DNA of 64,000 bases, from positions 1 to 64,000 of the forward strand of contig NZ_JADIJQ010000009.1 in the NCBI RefSeq assembly GCF_017355265.1, given 5' to 3'. The translations under genes and the position numbers were made by a program. Within the stretch, counting starts at the first letter, position 1. Each line of letters begins with the position of its first letter. Below the pieces are notes generated by a model. The model saw only the letters and a list, made by a program, of their open reading frames with translations, did not search any database and was not told the origin of the DNA. Of this stretch, positions 1 to 9,405 are shown piece after piece. This DNA is from Tessaracoccus sp. SD287 (GTDB lineage: Bacteria; Actinomycetota; Actinomycetes; Propionibacteriales; Propionibacteriaceae).

Positions 1-1
1 C

Positions 2-160
2 TGGCAACTCACCCAGCCCTCCCCGGGCACCTTCCTGTGGCGATCACCACTCGGGTTCGGCTACCTGGTCACGCCCTCGCACTCGTGGATGATCGAGGAC
101 CCCTCGGGTCAGATCCTGCCCAAGCAGCAGCACCCCGCACCGGCCGCCCTCGCCAGCTGA
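2..160 (+). CDS. C-terminal fragment of an HNH endonuclease/DUF222-type protein (partial)
   Basis: The open frame enters from the left edge and ends at TGA 158-160, leaving 52 residues. The visible part contains TQPSPGTFLWRSPLGFGY and then a VTP..SWMIEDP stretch. This resembles the region after the HNH motif in actinobacterial DUF222/HNH proteins, which often end with a W-x-T-x-P-x-PG-x-F-x-W-x-(S/T)PLG pattern. The catalytic HNH residues lie outside the window, so function cannot be tested here. It is convergent with the polyprenyl synthase gene. Family assignment is from the tail pattern only. Confidence 0.5.
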   Translation, partial: WQLTQPSPGTFLWRSPLGFGYLVTPSHSWMIEDPSGQILPKQQHPAPAALAS

Positions 161-177
161 TAACCGAACAACCAGTA

Positions 178-196
178 CCCGCCGTCACCCGGCGGG
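178..196. terminator. Hairpin after the partial HNH gene
   Basis: A perfect 7-bp stem (CCCGCCG, loop TCACC, CGGCGGG) lies 18 nt after the stop codon of the plus-strand gene. No U-tract follows, so it is a candidate terminator by position and stem only. Confidence 0.4.
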
Positions 197-284
197 CCAC
201 TGGCATGTCTGCATCACGGCTCCACGCCCAGTCGGGGCCACCTGCAGTCCAGCGCTGACCCGCTCCTGATCCCGGCTGTTGGCC

Positions 285-322
285 GCTGAGGCGGCTCACC
301 CCACCGCAGGTGGCGCCTCAGC
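285..322 (-). terminator. Two-tier hairpin over the stop codon of the polyprenyl synthase gene
   Basis: GCTGAGGCG (285-293) pairs with CGCCTCAGC (314-322), and CCACC/GGTGG forms an inner helix around a GCA loop. It covers the stop codon at 318-320 and would end the long menJ-nuo-prenyl synthase transcript. It lacks a clear U-run. Confidence 0.5.
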
Positions 323-1292
323 TCACCCGGGTGGCGATGTCGTCGCAGGCGCGCAGCAGCGCGTCCTTGGCCTGGCCTTCGGGCAGATTGGCCAGGTGAC
401 CGCGGGCCAGATCGGCGCGGCGCTGGACCTCGGCGCGCGCCTGGTCGATGACCGGGTGGTCGCGCAGTTTCGCCAGGACAGCAGCCAGTTCGGCGTCGTC
501 GTCCAGGTTGGAGTCAATGGCCGCGACCAGCTCGGCATCGGCCGGGTCGTCGGACGCGCGCAGCAACAACGTCGGTAGCGTCGCAACACCTTCGCGCAGA
601 TCGGTGCCCGGCGTCTTCCCGGTCACCTCGCTGGTGATGTCGATGACGTCATCCGAGAGCTGGAAGACCAGTCCGATCTCGTCGCCGAACCTGCGCAGCG
701 ACTCCAGGTGCTCATCGCTGACGCCGGCGACCATGCCCCCGAAGACCGCCGAGGTGGCGATCAGCGAACCCGTCTTGTCGGCAATGACCTGCAGGTAGTG
801 CTGCAGGGGATCTGCCCCGTTCAGCGGGCCAAGGGTTTCGGCGATCTGCCCCTGCACCAGGCGGGCGAAGGTCTCGGCCTGCAGCGAGACGTAGTCGACG
901 CCCAGGGTGGCGACGGTCGACGAGGCCCGTGCGAACAGGTAGTCACCCACCATGATGGCCACGCTGTTGCCGAAGCGGGCGTTGGCCGAGGCCGCCCCAC
1001 GGCGGAGGTCGGCCTCGTCCATGACGTCGTCGTGGTACAGGCTGGCCACGTGCGTCAACTCGACCACGGCAGCGGCCTTGACCAGTGCCTCCACGTCGGG
1101 CTCACCACCGAACGCGCTGGCCAGGACCACCAGCAACGGACGGAACCGTTTGCCGCCCGCCGAGATGATGTGGTTGGCCGCCTCGGTCATGAAGGGCGTG
1201 TCCGCCCCGGCGAGCTGCTCCAGGCGCTGCTCGACCAGGGCGAGACGTTCGGTCACCAGTGCCGAGAATGCCTCGTCGCCCGAAACGCTCAC
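318..1292 (-). CDS. Trans-polyprenyl diphosphate synthase (menaquinone side chain)
   Basis: This 324-aa all-alpha prenyltransferase condenses isopentenyl diphosphate units onto an allylic primer, giving the long all-trans chain that MenA joins to the naphthoquinone ring. Seen in sequence: GGKRFRP near residue 46, the first aspartate-rich motif DDVMD at 88-92, and the second, QLSDDVID, near 210, both needed for Mg2+-diphosphate binding. It starts 23 nt after the nuoN stop, so it is probably the last gene of the nuo transcript. The nearby men genes support a role in quinone-tail synthesis over carotenoids. Chain length (hepta-, octa- or nonaprenyl) cannot be read from the motifs, so no symbol is given. 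Confidence 0.9.
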   Translation of the reverse strand: MSVSGDEAFSALVTERLALVEQRLEQLAGADTPFMTEAANHIISAGGKRFRPLLVVLASAFGGEPDVEALVKAAAVVELTHVASLYHDDVMDEADLRRGAASANARFGNSVAIMVGDYLFARASSTVATLGVDYVSLQAETFARLVQGQIAETLGPLNGADPLQHYLQVIADKTGSLIATSAVFGGMVAGVSDEHLESLRRFGDEIGLVFQLSDDVIDITSEVTGKTPGTDLREGVATLPTLLLRASDDPADAELVAAIDSNLDDDAELAAVLAKLRDHPVIDQARAEVQRRADLARGHLANLPEGQAKDALLRACDDIATRVS

Positions 1293-1315
1293 GGCGATCC
1301 TTTCGAAGGGGTGGG

Positions 1316-2893
1316 TCAGCGCAGGAATTCAGCAGCGCTGATGGCCAGGTCGGCCAGTGGTCCACTCCACAGACCAAGGGCAAGCGTACCGACGGCGGCG
1401 ACGATGATCACAGTCCAGGTCATCCAGCTGGGCGAATCGACGGTCACACCCTCAGCGGCCTCACCGGGCTCGCGGAAGAACATGACCACGATCAGGCGCA
1501 GGTAGAAGAACGCTGCCACCAGGCTCATGAAGACCGCGACCAGCACCAGCCACGCGTAGCCACCCGCCCAGCCGGCCAGGAAGACCTGCAGCTTGCCGAT
1601 GAAGCCACCGGTCAGCGGAATGCCGGCGAAGCTCAGCATGAACAACGTCATCAGGGCACCAATGAACGGGTGGCGACGACCCAGACCGGTCCAGGCGGCC
1701 ATGTTGTTGGCCTCACCACCGGCCTTGCGGACCATCATCACGATCGCAAAGGCACCCAGCGTGGCCAGTGCGTAGGCGGCCAGGTAGAACAGCACCGCGT
1801 CCACCGAACCGACCGAAGCCTTCTGGTGGGTGGTCGAGGTGACGGCGCCCGCGATGGCGACCAGCAGGAAGCCTGCGTGGGCAATCGAGGAGTAGGCCAG
1901 CAGACGCTTGATGTCGGTCTGGCTCAGGGCCACGACGGAACCGACGAGCATGGTGAGCACCGCCAGCGCGGCCACGACCGGCTGCCAGTCCCAACGGATG
2001 CCGCCCAGCCCGACGTAGAGCACCCGCATCATCGCCAGCACGGCGGCTGCCTTGGTGGCGATGGCCATGTAGGCGGTGATCTGGGTCGGGGCGCCCATGT
2101 AGACGTCAGGGGTCCACGAGTGGAACGGGACGGCGCCGATCTTGAACAGCAGGCCGACCAGCACCAGCACGGTGCCGCCGTAGAGCAGCGCCGGACTGGA
2201 GTCGGGGTTGGTCTGGATCGCGGCGGCCAGGTCGCTGAGGCGCAGCGAGCCCGAGAAGCCGTAGAGCAGCGCGGTGCCGTACAGGAAGATCGCCGAGGTC
2301 AGCGACCCGAGCAGGAAGTACTTCAGCGCGGCCTCCTGGCTCAGCAGGCGACGACGACGCGCCATGCCCGAGAGCAGGTAGAGCGGCAACGAGAAGATCT
2401 CCAGCGCCACGAACATGGTGATGAAGTCATTCGCCGAGGCGAACAGCATCATGCCGAACGTGGCGAACAGCACCAGCGGGTAGACCTCGGTGTGCTCGTT
2501 GCGCACCTCGAATGCCTTGGCCTCCGCGGCCGAACCGGGCACCGACGAGGCCAGCGGGGTGAAGTTGGTGGCGCCCTTGTTCAGCTTGCGCTCGCTGACC
2601 AGCAGCATCGCCAGCAGGGTGACGACCAGCAGCAGCACCCAGATGAAGTAGGTGGGACCGTCGGTGGTGACCGAGCCCAGCGCATGCACCCCGAACTCCT
2701 CGGTGCGCCAGTTCTGGATCGCCATGGCCAGGGCACCGAGGATGCCCAATGCCGAGACGATCATCTGGGCCTCGTCGCGCAGCCCCTTCTTGATGATGCC
2801 CTCGATGAGGACACCGAACGCCGCGGCGGCGAACAGGATGATCAGGGGTGCCAGCGCTCGGTAGTCGAGCTGCACCTCGAGCAGGGTGATCAT
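1316..2893 (-). CDS. nuoN: NADH-quinone oxidoreductase subunit N
   Basis: A 525-aa antiporter-like subunit of the membrane arm of respiratory complex I, one of three proton-pumping modules with NuoL and NuoM. It has about 14 hydrophobic segments. Typical features are the conserved Lys/His-containing helices, visible as PFHSWTPDVYMGAPT and the later KRLLAYSSIAHAGF segment, which belong to the Proton_antipo_M family. It overlaps nuoM by ATGA (start 2893, nuoM stop 2890), indicating translational coupling. Length and motifs are normal. Confidence 0.95.
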   Translation of the reverse strand: MITLLEVQLDYRALAPLIILFAAAAFGVLIEGIIKKGLRDEAQMIVSALGILGALAMAIQNWRTEEFGVHALGSVTTDGPTYFIWVLLLVVTLLAMLLVSERKLNKGATNFTPLASSVPGSAAEAKAFEVRNEHTEVYPLVLFATFGMMLFASANDFITMFVALEIFSLPLYLLSGMARRRRLLSQEAALKYFLLGSLTSAIFLYGTALLYGFSGSLRLSDLAAAIQTNPDSSPALLYGGTVLVLVGLLFKIGAVPFHSWTPDVYMGAPTQITAYMAIATKAAAVLAMMRVLYVGLGGIRWDWQPVVAALAVLTMLVGSVVALSQTDIKRLLAYSSIAHAGFLLVAIAGAVTSTTHQKASVGSVDAVLFYLAAYALATLGAFAIVMMVRKAGGEANNMAAWTGLGRRHPFIGALMTLFMLSFAGIPLTGGFIGKLQVFLAGWAGGYAWLVLVAVFMSLVAAFFYLRLIVVMFFREPGEAAEGVTVDSPSWMTWTVIIVAAVGTLALGLWSGPLADLAISAAEFLR

Positions 2894-4410
2894 CGGTTGC
2901 CTCCCGTGGCGGGATCGGTCATGCCAATCTGCGACATGGTGTCCTTCGATGAGGTGTTGAGCACGTCTGTGAATGGCTTCGGGTAGAACCCGAAGAACAG
3001 CAGCAGTGCGATGAGAAGACCTGCGACGGTACGCTCACGCGCGCCGAGGTCGGTGGTGATCGTCGACTCGACCTGGTCGGTGACCGGGCCGGTCATGGTC
3101 CGCTGGTAGGCCAGCAGCACGTACAGCGCGGCCAGCACCATGCCGAGGCAGGCGACGGCGGCGTAGATCGGGTGACGCTGCCAGACCCCGGTCAGGACCA
3201 GGAACTCGCCCACGAAGCTGGCGGTGCCGGGCAGTGACAGGGCCGACAGGCCGGCCACCAGGAAGGTGCCCGCCAACAGCGGGGCCTTCTTCTGGACGCC
3301 GCCGAAGTGGCGGATGTCGGCGCTGCCGCGTCGATCAATCAGGAAGCCGATGATCAGGAACAGCGCTGCCGTCGAGAATCCGTGCGCCAACATGTAGTAG
3401 CCGGTGCCGGTGATCGAGGCGGTGGTGAAGGCAAAGATGCCGAGCACCATGAACCCGAAGTGGCTGACCGAGGTGTAGCTGATCAGGCGCAGCAGGTCCT
3501 TGGCGCCAATGGCCATCAGCGCGCCGTACAGGACGCTGACGACCGCCAGCACCAGCACCAGCGGGGTCGCCCAGGTGCTGGCCTCGGGGAAGATCTGCAG
3601 GCAGAACCGAAGCATGCCGAAGGTGCCGATCTTGTCCAGGATGCCGACCAGCAGCGTCGAGGCACCCGGACGGGCCTGCTCGGCAGTGTCCGGAAGCCAC
3701 GTGTGCACCGGCACCATGGGCGCCTTGATCGCAAACGCGATGAAGAAGCCGGCCCACAGCCACTTGCCCATGGCGGAGTCGAAGTCCAGAGCCGCGAGGT
3801 CACTGACCAGGAAGCTGACATTGCCCTGGGCGGCGGACTCGGCACCGACACCGACCACGCTGAACAGCATGATCAGGCCGCCGGCCAGGGAGTAGAGCAG
3901 GAACTTCATGGCGGCGGCGCCACGCTTGGGCCCGCCCCATCCGCCGATCAGGAAGTACATCGGGATCAGGGTGGCCTCGAAGAACAGGTAGAACAGCAAC
4001 GTGTCCACGCTCATGAAGCAGAACAGCGCGAAGCTCTCCAGCATCAGCGCCAGCGCGAAGAACGTGCCGGTGCCCCAGCTGCGGTCGCGTCCGTGGGTCA
4101 TCGTGGTCTCGCCGCCGACGCGCCACTCGGCGATCAGCACGATGGGGACGACGACCACGGTCAGCAACACCATGGTCATGGTCAGGCCGTCGTCGCCGAG
4201 GGCGTAGTAGGCGCCGATCGACCGGATCCAGCTGTAGGTCTCGGACAGGTCGGTGCCGCGGGCCGCGATGAAGGCCCAGACGCCGAGGCCGAGCGTGGCG
4301 ATCGAGAACACCAGGCCCGTCCAGCGAGCGGCCGCGCCTCGCAGCGCAAAGGTGATCAGTGACCCGACCAACGGCAGCAGCGCCAGAGCAGTCAACAAGG
4401 GGAATCCCAT
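2890..4410 (-). CDS. nuoM: NADH-quinone oxidoreductase subunit M
   Basis: Membrane-arm antiporter-like subunit, 506 aa, with about 14 transmembrane segments. The conserved pumping region is visible as FAIKAPMVPVHTWLPDTAEQ and LLRLISYTSVSHFGFM. I chose ATG 4410 because a strong purine-rich site (GGGGGAGGAAGAAGAA) directly precedes it and the protein then begins in the first membrane helix. An upstream in-frame start would add 22 residues that do not look like this family. It starts 16 nt after the nuoL stop and overlaps nuoN. Confidence 0.95.
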   Translation of the reverse strand: MGFPLLTALALLPLVGSLITFALRGAAARWTGLVFSIATLGLGVWAFIAARGTDLSETYSWIRSIGAYYALGDDGLTMTMVLLTVVVVPIVLIAEWRVGGETTMTHGRDRSWGTGTFFALALMLESFALFCFMSVDTLLFYLFFEATLIPMYFLIGGWGGPKRGAAAMKFLLYSLAGGLIMLFSVVGVGAESAAQGNVSFLVSDLAALDFDSAMGKWLWAGFFIAFAIKAPMVPVHTWLPDTAEQARPGASTLLVGILDKIGTFGMLRFCLQIFPEASTWATPLVLVLAVVSVLYGALMAIGAKDLLRLISYTSVSHFGFMVLGIFAFTTASITGTGYYMLAHGFSTAALFLIIGFLIDRRGSADIRHFGGVQKKAPLLAGTFLVAGLSALSLPGTASFVGEFLVLTGVWQRHPIYAAVACLGMVLAALYVLLAYQRTMTGPVTDQVESTITTDLGARERTVAGLLIALLLFFGFYPKPFTDVLNTSSKDTMSQIGMTDPATGGNR

Positions 4411-4426
4411 TTCTTCTTCCTCCCCC

Positions 4427-6340
4427 TCAGGCCAGGTGGCCCAGGTACATGGCGGCCGCAAGCAGCAGCACGCCAACGATGATGGTCAGGGCGTAGCTGC
4501 GCACGTACCCGTTCTGCAGGCGACGCAGCGCCATGGACATGCCGGTGAAGACACCGGCACCGCCCCGCACTGCCCCGTCGACGATGCCGTCGTCGAACGT
4601 CGCCAGCCCGCTGACGACCTTCTCGCCGGGACGCTGGAAGGCGTACAGGTTCACGTCGTCACCGAACAGGTCGCGGCGACCAGCCAGCACCAACGGGTTG
4701 CGGGTCTCGGGCTGGGTCTGCGGGATGCTGCGGCGGTGCAGGGCCCAGCCGATCAGGACTCCGGCGGCGACGGTGGCCATGGTGGCCCAGCCGATGGGGG
4801 TGATGTGCAGCAGGCCGGTGGTGTGCGGGTGGTCGTCGCCGACGGCCGGTGCCAGCCAGGTGCCGATCCAGCCGTTCATGACGATGCCGGCACCGACGCT
4901 GAGCACGGCCAGCACGATCAGCGGGACGGTCATCGTCAGCGGGGACTCGTGCGGGTGCACGTCGTCCTTCCAGCGCTTCTCACCGAAGAAGGTCATCATC
5001 ATCAGTCGCGTCATGTAGTACGCGGTGACGCCGGCGCCCAGCAGGGCCAGCAGGCCGAAGGCCAGGTGCTTGTCCCAGGCCGCCTCGATGATGTGGTCCT
5101 TGGAGTAGAAGCCGCTGGTGAGCGGGAAGCCGATGATGGCCAGGTAGCCGAGCCCGAAGGTGACGAAGGTGATCGGCATGTACTTGGCCAGACCGCCGAA
5201 GCGTCGCATGTCGACGTCGTCGTTCATGCCGTGCATCACCGAACCGGCACCCAGGAACATGTTGGCCTTGAAGAAGCCGTGGGTGACGAGGTGGAAGATG
5301 GCGAAGGCCGCACCCGCCGGGCCGATGCCGGCGGCCAGCATCATGTAGCCGATCTGGCTCATGGTCGAACCGGCCAGCACCTTCTTGATGTCGTCCTTCG
5401 AGGTACCGATCCAGGCACCGAACAGCAGGGTCACGGTGCCCACGATGGCCACCGCCAGGGCGGCCTCCGGCGCCAGCGTGTAGATCGGGTGGCTGCGCAC
5501 GACCAGGTAGACACCGGCGGTCACCATGGTGGCGGCGTGGATCAGTGCCGAGACGGGCGTGGGGCCCTCCATGGCGTCCAGCAGCCAGGACTGCAGCGGC
5601 ACCTGGGCGGACTTGCCGCAGGCGGCGAGCAGCAGCAGGAAGCCGAGCAGGACGACCCAGGTCTTGTCGACCTGGCCGATGCCGGCCGCGACCTCGGTGA
5701 ACTTCACCGAACCGATCTGCGACAGCATCACGCCCATGCCCATCACCATGCCGAGGTCGCCGACGCGGTTGACCACGAAGGCCTTCTTGGCGGCCTTGGC
5801 GGCGGAGTCACGGTGCTGCCAGAAACCGATCAGCAGGTAGGAGGCCAGACCGACGCCCTCCCAGCCGACGAACAGCAACAGGTAGTTGTCGGCCAGCACC
5901 AGGATCAGCATGGCGGCAACGAACAGGTTCAGGTAGGCGAAGAACCGGCGGCGGTTCTCGTCATGGGCCATGTAGCCCAGCGAGTACACGTGGATCAGCG
6001 AACCCACCCCGGTGATCAGCAGCACGAACACGATCGACAGCTGGTCGACCAGCAGGTTGACCCGGAAGGTCCACTCGCCGGTGGTCAGCCACTGGTAGAC
6101 GGGCACCTCGACGGCGCGCTGGGCCGCATCGCGGCCCAGCAGGTCGACGAACAGCAGTGCACCGATGACGAAGGAGGCGATTGGCGCCAGCGTGGCCAGG
6201 TAGTGGCCCCAGCCGTTGGTGGCCCTGCCACCAACGAGCAGCAGACCGGCGACCACCAGTGGAATGGCGATCATCAACCAGGCCAGGCTGAACAATCCCG
6301 AGGCAGCTACCGGCTCGGTGACGGTTTCGAGGAAATACAC
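4427..6340 (-). CDS. nuoL: NADH-quinone oxidoreductase subunit L
   Basis: The 637-aa distal antiporter-like subunit of complex I, carrying the long lateral helix at its C-terminus. Seen: the Proton_antipo_N region with [34 protein letters not shown], and the pumping core [20 protein letters not shown] followed by [14 protein letters not shown]. It starts with GTG at 6340, preceded by AAGGGGTAGGGC, 11 nt after the nuoK stop. Length is typical. Confidence 0.95.
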   Translation of the reverse strand: MYFLETVTEPVAASGLFSLAWLMIAIPLVVAGLLLVGGRATNGWGHYLATLAPIASFVIGALLFVDLLGRDAAQRAVEVPVYQWLTTGEWTFRVNLLVDQLSIVFVLLITGVGSLIHVYSLGYMAHDENRRRFFAYLNLFVAAMLILVLADNYLLLFVGWEGVGLASYLLIGFWQHRDSAAKAAKKAFVVNRVGDLGMVMGMGVMLSQIGSVKFTEVAAGIGQVDKTWVVLLGFLLLLAACGKSAQVPLQSWLLDAMEGPTPVSALIHAATMVTAGVYLVVRSHPIYTLAPEAALAVAIVGTVTLLFGAWIGTSKDDIKKVLAGSTMSQIGYMMLAAGIGPAGAAFAIFHLVTHGFFKANMFLGAGSVMHGMNDDVDMRRFGGLAKYMPITFVTFGLGYLAIIGFPLTSGFYSKDHIIEAAWDKHLAFGLLALLGAGVTAYYMTRLMMMTFFGEKRWKDDVHPHESPLTMTVPLIVLAVLSVGAGIVMNGWIGTWLAPAVGDDHPHTTGLLHITPIGWATMATVAAGVLIGWALHRRSIPQTQPETRNPLVLAGRRDLFGDDVNLYAFQRPGEKVVSGLATFDDGIVDGAVRGGAGVFTGMSMALRRLQNGYVRSYALTIIVGVLLLAAAMYLGHLA

Positions 6341-6351
6341 GCCCTACCCCT

Positions 6352-6651
6352 TCAGAACTTCAGCAGGTTCGCGTCGTCGACCGAGGCCGAGCGGCGGGTA
6401 CGGAAGATGGTCACGATGATGGCGAGCCCGACCACGACCTCGGCGGCCGCGACGACCATCACGAAAAAGGCAGCAACGTGTCCGTCCAGACCACCGTGGT
6501 GGTGGGCGAAGGCCACGAAGGCCAGGTTCGACGCGTTCAGCATCAACTCGATGGACATGAACGCGATGATGGCGTTGCGTCTCAGCAGGAAGCCGAGCAC
6601 CCCGATGGTGAACAGGATGGCCGACAGGATCAGGTAGGCGTCGGTGCTCAT
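6352..6651 (-). CDS. nuoK: NADH-quinone oxidoreductase subunit K
   Basis: A 99-aa, three-helix membrane subunit of complex I (the ND4L homologue) linking the quinone site region to the antiporter modules. The conserved acidic helix is visible as [17 protein letters not shown], where the glutamate is needed for proton translocation. It overlaps the nuoJ stop by four bases, so the two are likely translationally coupled. Confidence 0.95.
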   Translation of the reverse strand: MSTDAYLILSAILFTIGVLGFLLRRNAIIAFMSIELMLNASNLAFVAFAHHHGGLDGHVAAFFVMVVAAAEVVVGLAIIVTIFRTRRSASVDDANLLKF

Positions 6652-7463
6652 TCCAGTTCTCCCATGTTGTTGGGCGACTTGTTGGCGCTGATGGCCGTGA
6701 AGGTGGCCTCGCTGGGTGCCTTGAGCTCGTTCGCGTCGACGAAGGCGCCGCGTTCGCTCAGGATCTTCGACACCGAGGTCTCGGCGACGCTGCCGTCAGG
6801 CAGCAGGGCCGGGGCGTGGATGGCGTTGAAGCGTGCGTAGACACCGGAGTTGGGCATCGGGCCGATGTGCTGCCCGTCCTTGGCGTAGGCGGCCATCTTC
6901 TTGGCGGCGGTCTGCTTCTGGTCCAGCTTGGGGATCATCCGCTCACCGTGGGCCAGCACCATCGCACCGACGGCGGCGATGGTGAGCAGCGCGGCCGTGG
7001 CCTCGAAGACCACCACGTAGCGACCGAAGAGCAGGTCGGCCAACGCCTGCACCGACCCGCCGGCGGGCGCGATGGCCGCGTCCAGTCCGACGGGGGCAGC
7101 AGTGACGGCGCGGCCGGCGACGGAGATCACCAGCAGGCCGAAGGCGAGTGCGGCCAGCGTCGAGGCCAGCCGGTGGCCCTTGATGGTCTCGATCACCGAG
7201 TCCGAGGTGTCGACACCGATCAGCATCACGACGAACAGGAACAGCATCATGATGGCGCCCGTGTAGACGATGATCTGGGCGACGAACAGGAACGGCGCGG
7301 CCAGCGACGCGTAGAGGGTCGCCAGGCCGATCATCATGCCGACCAGCCAGACGGCCGAGTGGACGGGCTTGCGGCTGAGCACCATGCCGAGGGCACAGAT
7401 CACCATGATCGGTGCCACGACCCAGAACGCCACCGACTGGGCGCTCGCGAGTGGGAGCAACAT
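6648..7463 (-). CDS. nuoJ: NADH-quinone oxidoreductase subunit J
   Basis: About 271 aa, with five transmembrane helices in the first ~190 residues and the family motif [10 protein letters not shown] followed by the [18 protein letters not shown] segment of the pi-bulge helix. A soluble C-terminal tail of roughly 80 residues follows, longer than in enterobacterial NuoJ but common in Actinobacteria. GTG 7466 and ATG 7463 are adjacent possible starts. I chose ATG, which overlaps the nuoI stop as TGATG with GGGAGG nine bases upstream. Confidence 0.93.
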   Translation of the reverse strand: MLLPLASAQSVAFWVVAPIMVICALGMVLSRKPVHSAVWLVGMMIGLATLYASLAAPFLFVAQIIVYTGAIMMLFLFVVMLIGVDTSDSVIETIKGHRLASTLAALAFGLLVISVAGRAVTAAPVGLDAAIAPAGGSVQALADLLFGRYVVVFEATAALLTIAAVGAMVLAHGERMIPKLDQKQTAAKKMAAYAKDGQHIGPMPNSGVYARFNAIHAPALLPDGSVAETSVSKILSERGAFVDANELKAPSEATFTAISANKSPNNMGELE

Positions 7464-8026
7464 CACTTGTCGCCTCCCTTCTGGGCACTCTCGTGGACCG
7501 GGGTCCGGTTGTCAGGCTTGCCGGTGGGCGGCAGGCCCAGGAAGTAGCTCTGCTCGTCGGGGCCGAGACGGCGCGCGTGCGGCGGCTCCTCCATGCCCGA
7601 CAGCAGCGGGGCCAGCAGGTCGTCCTTGGTGTAGATCAGCGACTCGCGGCTGGTGTTGGCCAACTTGAACTCGTTGGTCATCGTCAGGGCACGCGTCGGG
7701 CAGGCCTCGATGCACAGACCACAGAAGATGCAGCGCAGGTAGTTGATCTGGTAGACGTGCCCGTACCGCTCCCCCGGTGAGTAGCGGCCGTCCTCGGTGT
7801 TGTCGGCACCCTCGACGTAGATGGCGTCGGCGGGGCAGGCCCAGGCGCACAGCTCACACCCGACGCACTTCTCCAGACCGTCAGGCCAGCGGTTGAGCTG
7901 GTGGCGCCCGTGGAATCGGGGCGCGGTGACCTTTTCACCCTTGTGCGGGTAGTTCTGGGTGAACGTCTTGCGGAACATCGTCTTGAAGGTGACGCCGAAA
8001 CCGCCCCACTGCTCCATGAATCCCAT
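7463..8026 (-). CDS. nuoI: NADH-quinone oxidoreductase subunit I
   Basis: A 187-aa ferredoxin-like subunit of the peripheral arm. It carries two [4Fe-4S] clusters (N6a and N6b) that pass electrons towards NuoB. Both ligand sets are plain: [12 protein letters not shown] and [14 protein letters not shown]-terminal extension of about 60 residues follows the second cluster, as usual in Actinobacteria. Start and stop overlap nuoH and nuoJ. Confidence 0.96.
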   Translation of the reverse strand: MGFMEQWGGFGVTFKTMFRKTFTQNYPHKGEKVTAPRFHGRHQLNRWPDGLEKCVGCELCAWACPADAIYVEGADNTEDGRYSPGERYGHVYQINYLRCIFCGLCIEACPTRALTMTNEFKLANTSRESLIYTKDDLLAPLLSGMEEPPHARRLGPDEQSYFLGLPPTGKPDNRTPVHESAQKGGDK

Positions 8027-9405
8027 CAGGACTCGTCTCCCTTCGATGACGCGGTCGCGTCGGCAGGTTCGGTTTCGGTGGCGTCATCGGTGGTGACCGA
8101 GGTCCCCGACAGCACGCCTGCCAGTTCGGGCAGGGTCTGGCCGGGCATCGGGGGCACCGGGTAGCCGCCCGCGAACGGGTCGAACGGCTCGGAGGTGTCG
8201 ACCGCACCCCGTCGGGTCTCCTCCTGGGTGCCACCGCCCCACAGGATGAGCCCCAACAGGGCCACGACGAGGACGCCGATGATGATGAAGAAGACCGGCC
8301 CCGAGAACCAGCCCTCGCGCTGGCCCACCTTGAGCAGGGCGACCGCAACGATCCAGGCCAGGGCGATCTCGATCAGCCACTTCCAGCCCAGCTTCATGAA
8401 CTGGTCGTAGCGGAAGCGTGGCAGGGTGCCGCGCAGCCACACGAAGCCGGTGATGATCAGCTGCACCTTGAGGATGAACCAGACCGGACCCATCCACGCG
8501 GAGTCGAGGAACTCGATCTGGTTGAACGGCCACGGCGCCCGGTAGCCACCCAGGAACAGGGTGGTGGCGATCGCCGAGACGGTGGCCATGTTGATGTACT
8601 CGGCCAGGAAGTACATGGCGTAACGGAAGCCGGAGTACTCGGTGAGGTAGCCCGAGACCAGCTCGGACTCACACTCGGGCAGGTCGAAGGGCGCCCGGTT
8701 GGTCTCGCCGACCATCGAGATCAGGTAGATCACGAAGGCCGGAGCCAGCAGCACGGCATTCCACTGCGGCAGGCCGGTGTCGAAGCTGCCGAAGGTGAAG
8801 GTCCGCGACTGGCTCTCGACGATGGTCGAGGTGCTCATCGAACCGGCGAACATGAACACGCCCACCAGCGACAGGCCCATGCAGGCCTCGTAGGAGATCA
8901 TCTGCGCGGCGGAACGGACCGAACCGAGCAGCGAATAGGTCGAGTTCGACGCCCAGCCGGCCAGCACGATGCCGTAGATGCCCACCGAGGCGATGGCCAG
9001 CATGAACAGCATGCCGACGGGCAGGTCGGTCAGCTGCAGCCGGGTCTCGACACCGAACATGGTGACCTGCCCGCCCAGCGGCATCACTGCCCAGGCGGTG
9101 AAGGCGGCCATGCCGGTCAGCAGCGGGGCCAGGTTGAAGATCCACTTGTCGGTCTTGGTCGGCCGGAAGTCCTCTTTGAAGATCAGCTTGGCGCCGTCGG
9201 CCAGGGCCTGCCCCAGCCCGAAGGGGCCGTTCATGATCGGTCCGAGGCGGTGCTGCATCTTGCCCACCACGCGACGCTCGAACCAGACGTTGAAGATGGT
9301 CCAGACCAGCAGCAGGACGAACAGCCCCACCACCTTGATCAGCACGATCCACCAGGGATCGGGCGGCCACACGTTCTCCAGCGGCATCAGGTCCAGGGGA
9401 TTCAT
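8026..9405 (-). CDS. nuoH: NADH-quinone oxidoreductase subunit H
   Basis: A 459-aa membrane subunit forming the quinone-access chamber with NuoB and NuoD. Conserved loops are visible: [16 protein letters not shown] near the first helix, and [20 protein letters not shown], the acidic loop at the quinone site. After the last helix there is a soluble tail of about 70 residues, rich in D, E, P and T and containing [13 protein letters not shown]. It overlaps nuoG and abuts nuoI. Confidence 0.95.
   Translation of the reverse strand: MNPLDLMPLENVWPPDPWWIVLIKVVGLFVLLLVWTIFNVWFERRVVGKMQHRLGPIMNGPFGLGQALADGAKLIFKEDFRPTKTDKWIFNLAPLLTGMAAFTAWAVMPLGGQVTMFGVETRLQLTDLPVGMLFMLAIASVGIYGIVLAGWASNSTYSLLGSVRSAAQMISYEACMGLSLVGVFMFAGSMSTSTIVESQSRTFTFGSFDTGLPQWNAVLLAPAFVIYLISMVGETNRAPFDLPECESELVSGYLTEYSGFRYAMYFLAEYINMATVSAIATTLFLGGYRAPWPFNQIEFLDSAWMGPVWFILKVQLIITGFVWLRGTLPRFRYDQFMKLGWKWLIEIALAWIVAVALLKVGQREGWFSGPVFFIIIGVLVVALLGLILWGGGTQEETRRGAVDTSEPFDPFAGGYPVPPMPGQTLPELAGVLSGTSVTTDDATETEPADATASSKGDES

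Noticed and set aside
1259-2986. Very long plus-strand open frames opposite nuoN, nuoM, nuoL and other genes
   Set aside because: They are antisense shadows of high-GC codon usage, with Gln/His/Arg/Gly-rich translations and no domains. The opposite strand carries clear complex I subunits.
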